A DNA stretch of 36,361 nucleotides from an uncultured Eubacterium sp. (lineage in GTDB: Bacteria > Bacillota > Clostridia > Lachnospirales > Lachnospiraceae), in assembly GCA_947385875.1 (NCBI GenBank), contig CANDMV010000027.1, positions 1 through 36,361 on the forward strand, given 5' to 3'. The notes beneath the pieces are model-generated. The model made no database searches. It was not told the DNA's origin and saw nothing but the letters and a program-made list of their open reading frames with translations. Below, piece after piece: positions 34,533 to 36,361 of this stretch. The position numbers and the translations under genes were made by a program. Each line of letters begins with the position of its first letter. Positions within the stretch are counted from its first letter, which is position 1.

Positions 34533-35231
34533 TTGAAACGAATTGCCATCGTAGAAGACGATCCGCTTATGCGTGAAGAATTTGGAGAAATGCTGCGCAG
34601 AGCCGGTTATGAAACCGTTGAAATCTGTGACTTTAAAAATGCCGCGCAGACACTTCTTACACTGTCTCCCGATCTTGTCCTGCTGGATTTAAACCTGCCG
34701 GATACAAATGGATTTGAAATCTGCCAAGAGATCAAGCGCAAAAGCAGCATACCTGTATTTGTCCTTACTTCCCGTGACCAGCTGCGTGACGAGCTTCACG
34801 CGCTGGACTTAGGCGCAGACGAATACCTGACAAAGCCATGCCGCAGGGAGCGTCTGCTGGCGCGTACAGCAAATCTTCTAAAGCGATACGAAGGACGGGC
34901 AAATCTGCTGGAAGGCACTGATTTTTTACTGGACCGCATAACTTACACCCTATACATTCATAACCGTTCCATTGTACTTCCTAAAAATCAAGGGAAGCTT
35001 CTGGAAATGTTTTTGACTCACGACGGAGAGACTGTATCAAAAGACGACTTGTGCATAGCGCTCTGGGGTACTGCTGAATTTATAGATGAAAACGCCCTTC
35101 AGGTAAATCTGACACGCCTGAAAAAAACAATGACAGGACTGGGTATGAAGCAGCAGATCATCCCCGTCCGTGGAATCGGCTATCGATTTTTACCAAAGGA
35201 GGCTGATAATGAAAATCCGGAAAATCAGTAA
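34533..35231 (+). CDS. OmpR-family response regulator (BceR-like)
   Basis: Receiver domain with phospho-acceptor Asp52 (LLDLNLPD), Asp9-Asp10, Thr79 and Lys101 (LTKP), then a winged-helix DNA-binding domain ending VRGIGYRF. In 232 residues it has the normal size. The start is TTG at 34533 behind AAAGGAGG. Its last 23 bases overlap the kinase gene. The likely target is the BceAB-like transporter promoter, by analogy with known modules. Confidence 0.94.
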   Translation: MKRIAIVEDDPLMREEFGEMLRRAGYETVEICDFKNAAQTLLTLSPDLVLLDLNLPDTNGFEICQEIKRKSSIPVFVLTSRDQLRDELHALDLGADEYLTKPCRRERLLARTANLLKRYEGRANLLEGTDFLLDRITYTLYIHNRSIVLPKNQGKLLEMFLTHDGETVSKDDLCIALWGTAEFIDENALQVNLTRLKKTMTGLGMKQQIIPVRGIGYRFLPKEADNENPENQ

Positions 35232-36210
35232 ACAATATGCCCCTTGGTTTCTGCTTCTGATGGGTGTTGATATATTTTCAGCATTTCTTTTATGGATTGC
35301 AGACGCGGAAGCGTTTATCGCTCTCTCAGCTGTGATTGTACTTGCTTCCATCCTTTTATTTTACGCTGTATGTGTGGTACTCTGCCGTCAGGAAGAAAAA
35401 AGAAAACAGGTATTTCTCGATTTTCTGGATCATCCTGATGAACGCCATGAAAGGCTGCTGCAGAAAACCCTGAATCAGGCATATGCTGACTGTGTACACC
35501 TAATGGCACAAACACTCCGAGAAAAAAACGCCGCTTATAATCAGGCTCAGATTCAGCTGTCTGATTATGAGGAATATGTAGAAATCTGGGCTCATGAAAC
35601 AAAAGCTCCCCTTTCCCTTCTGACGCTTCTGATTGATAACCGCAGGGATGAGCTGCCGGAAACAGTGGTCTATAAGCTGGATTCCATACGCAGCCGTATT
35701 CAGGAATTTACCAGCCAGATGCTGTATTACTCAAGATTAAAAAGCTCACGAAAAGACTATTTATTTGAACAGATCGAAATCAGCTCCTGCATCGAAGAAG
35801 TGCTGGATGACTATATGCCGCTTCTGGAAGAGAAACAATTTCAGATCAGACAGGCTGCATTCGGCACTGTCTATACAGACCGCCGCGGTCTTCTGTTTCT
35901 TCTAAGTCAGGCTGTCAGTAATACCGTTAAATATAGCGGCAGAGAACCTTCGATCTTTTTTGCCTTTGAACAGACTGACACCGCTCATGTGCTGCGGATC
36001 AGGGATCACGGTACTGGAGTACGCAGCTGTGACCTGCCCTATATCTTTGAAAAAGGCTTCACCGGTGATTCCGGTGAAGTGCGCAGACAGGCAACCGGCA
36101 TGGGACTATACCTTGCAAAAGAGATGGCGGATGACCTGGGGCTTACTTTGAATGCTGCGTCTGACTGGGGATGCGGTTTCGAACTGGATATTTCTTTTCC
36201 AGTCATGTAA
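35209..36210 (+). CDS. Intramembrane-sensing histidine kinase (BceS-like)
   Basis: Kinase of 333 residues from ATG 35209 (AAAGGAGG five to six bases upstream, inside the regulator gene). It has two closely spaced spans (about 11-31 and 37-58) with almost no extracellular loop, typical of BceS-type kinases that sense through their transporter. His129 lies in the H-box EIWAHETKAPLSLL, the N-box is SQAVSNTVKYSG, and the G-boxes are DHGTGV and GMGLYL. It partners the response regulator and the BceAB-like transporter. Confidence 0.94.
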   Translation: MKIRKISKQYAPWFLLLMGVDIFSAFLLWIADAEAFIALSAVIVLASILLFYAVCVVLCRQEEKRKQVFLDFLDHPDERHERLLQKTLNQAYADCVHLMAQTLREKNAAYNQAQIQLSDYEEYVEIWAHETKAPLSLLTLLIDNRRDELPETVVYKLDSIRSRIQEFTSQMLYYSRLKSSRKDYLFEQIEISSCIEEVLDDYMPLLEEKQFQIRQAAFGTVYTDRRGLLFLLSQAVSNTVKYSGREPSIFFAFEQTDTAHVLRIRDHGTGVRSCDLPYIFEKGFTGDSGEVRRQATGMGLYLAKEMADDLGLTLNAASDWGCGFELDISFPVM

Positions 36211-36282
36211 GTTACAGTGCAGCCTTCAAGGTCATGAACTTAGATTTTGTAACCATTCAGATAGGGTGTTACATTTGTGGAT

Positions 36283-36297
36283 ACCCGGACGCCGGGT
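36283..36297 (+). other. GC-rich hairpin near the window end
   Basis: ACCCGG and CCGGGT form a perfect stem with an ACG loop, directly followed by a GAAAGGAG ribosome-binding-like stretch. A TGTAAC/GTTACA pair (36248-36273) lies just upstream. Confidence 0.55.
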
Positions 36298-36315
36298 GAA
36301 AGGAGCTGTCCCATC

Positions 36316-36361
36316 TTGCAGCGGAGTTTTCAGAAATATAACAAACCCACACTATTGTTCA
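36316..36361 (+). CDS. Possible start of a further gene, cut by the window edge
   Basis: A TTG at 36316 follows an AAAGGAG box with ten bases between, and opens a frame (M-QRSFQKYNKPTLLF) that is still open at the end of the window. Too little is visible to identify it; it could equally be chance. Confidence 0.3.
   Translation, partial: MQRSFQKYNKPTLLF

Overview
The window looks like chromosomal DNA of a Gram-positive anaerobe of the class Clostridia, most likely a Lachnospiraceae relative. The pointers are moderate-to-low GC, AGGAGG-type ribosome binding sites with frequent GTG/TTG starts, a BlaI/M56 sensor pair, an Rpn-type nuclease relic, a BceAB-RS-like module and a 15-gene ABC-exported surface-glycan operon. 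The genus assignment is inference. I see no rRNA, tRNA, CRISPR array, integrase or intact insertion sequence.

Layout. (1) 1-8.9 kb is a mixed region: a Cache/HAMP chemoreceptor; a secreted DUF3298-type protein; a BlaI repressor and M56 sensor-protease whose extracellular part is a NlpC/P60-like domain without its cysteine, under a promoter with two palindromic operators; a stand-alone domain like the C-terminus of NgoFVII/PLD-type restriction enzymes; an internally deleted Rpn gene; and a GH43 glycosidase gene broken by a one-base deletion. (2) 8.9-29.2 kb is one leftward operon, read from the right: XRE regulator, GT2, two proteins sharing an uncharacterised domain (one with an N-terminal HAD phosphatase domain), RgpF-like glycosyltransferase, Wzm, Wzt, a giant WsaE-like multi-domain glycosyltransferase, sugar C-methyltransferase, ManC, Gmd, Dpm1-like GT2, acyltransferase 3, a Gmd-like probable reductase and a GT-C-like membrane protein, then a terminator. 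(3) 29.2-30.1 kb is an AT-rich gene-free stretch with nested inverted repeats, ending in a divergent guanine-type riboswitch. (4) 30.1-36.4 kb runs rightward: guanine deaminase, BceAB-like ABC transporter, OmpR-type response regulator and intramembrane-sensing histidine kinase.

How it fits together. ManC makes GDP-mannose and Gmd makes GDP-4-keto-6-deoxymannose. A TylC3-type C-methyltransferase and a Gmd-like protein lacking the dehydratase glutamate could turn this into a C-methyl-branched GDP-6-deoxyhexose (virenose- or evalose-like). RgpF-like, WsaE-like and GT2 enzymes would build the chain and Wzm/Wzt export it. The Dpm1-like/GT-C pair and the acyltransferase would decorate it outside the cell. 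The acyltransferase gene carries a G9 tract that could phase-vary, and the wzm/wzt junction carries a 64-bp tandem duplication with a decoy start. Upstream of guaD, the terminator reuses the 3' part of the riboswitch aptamer, which predicts that guanine turns the gene ON.
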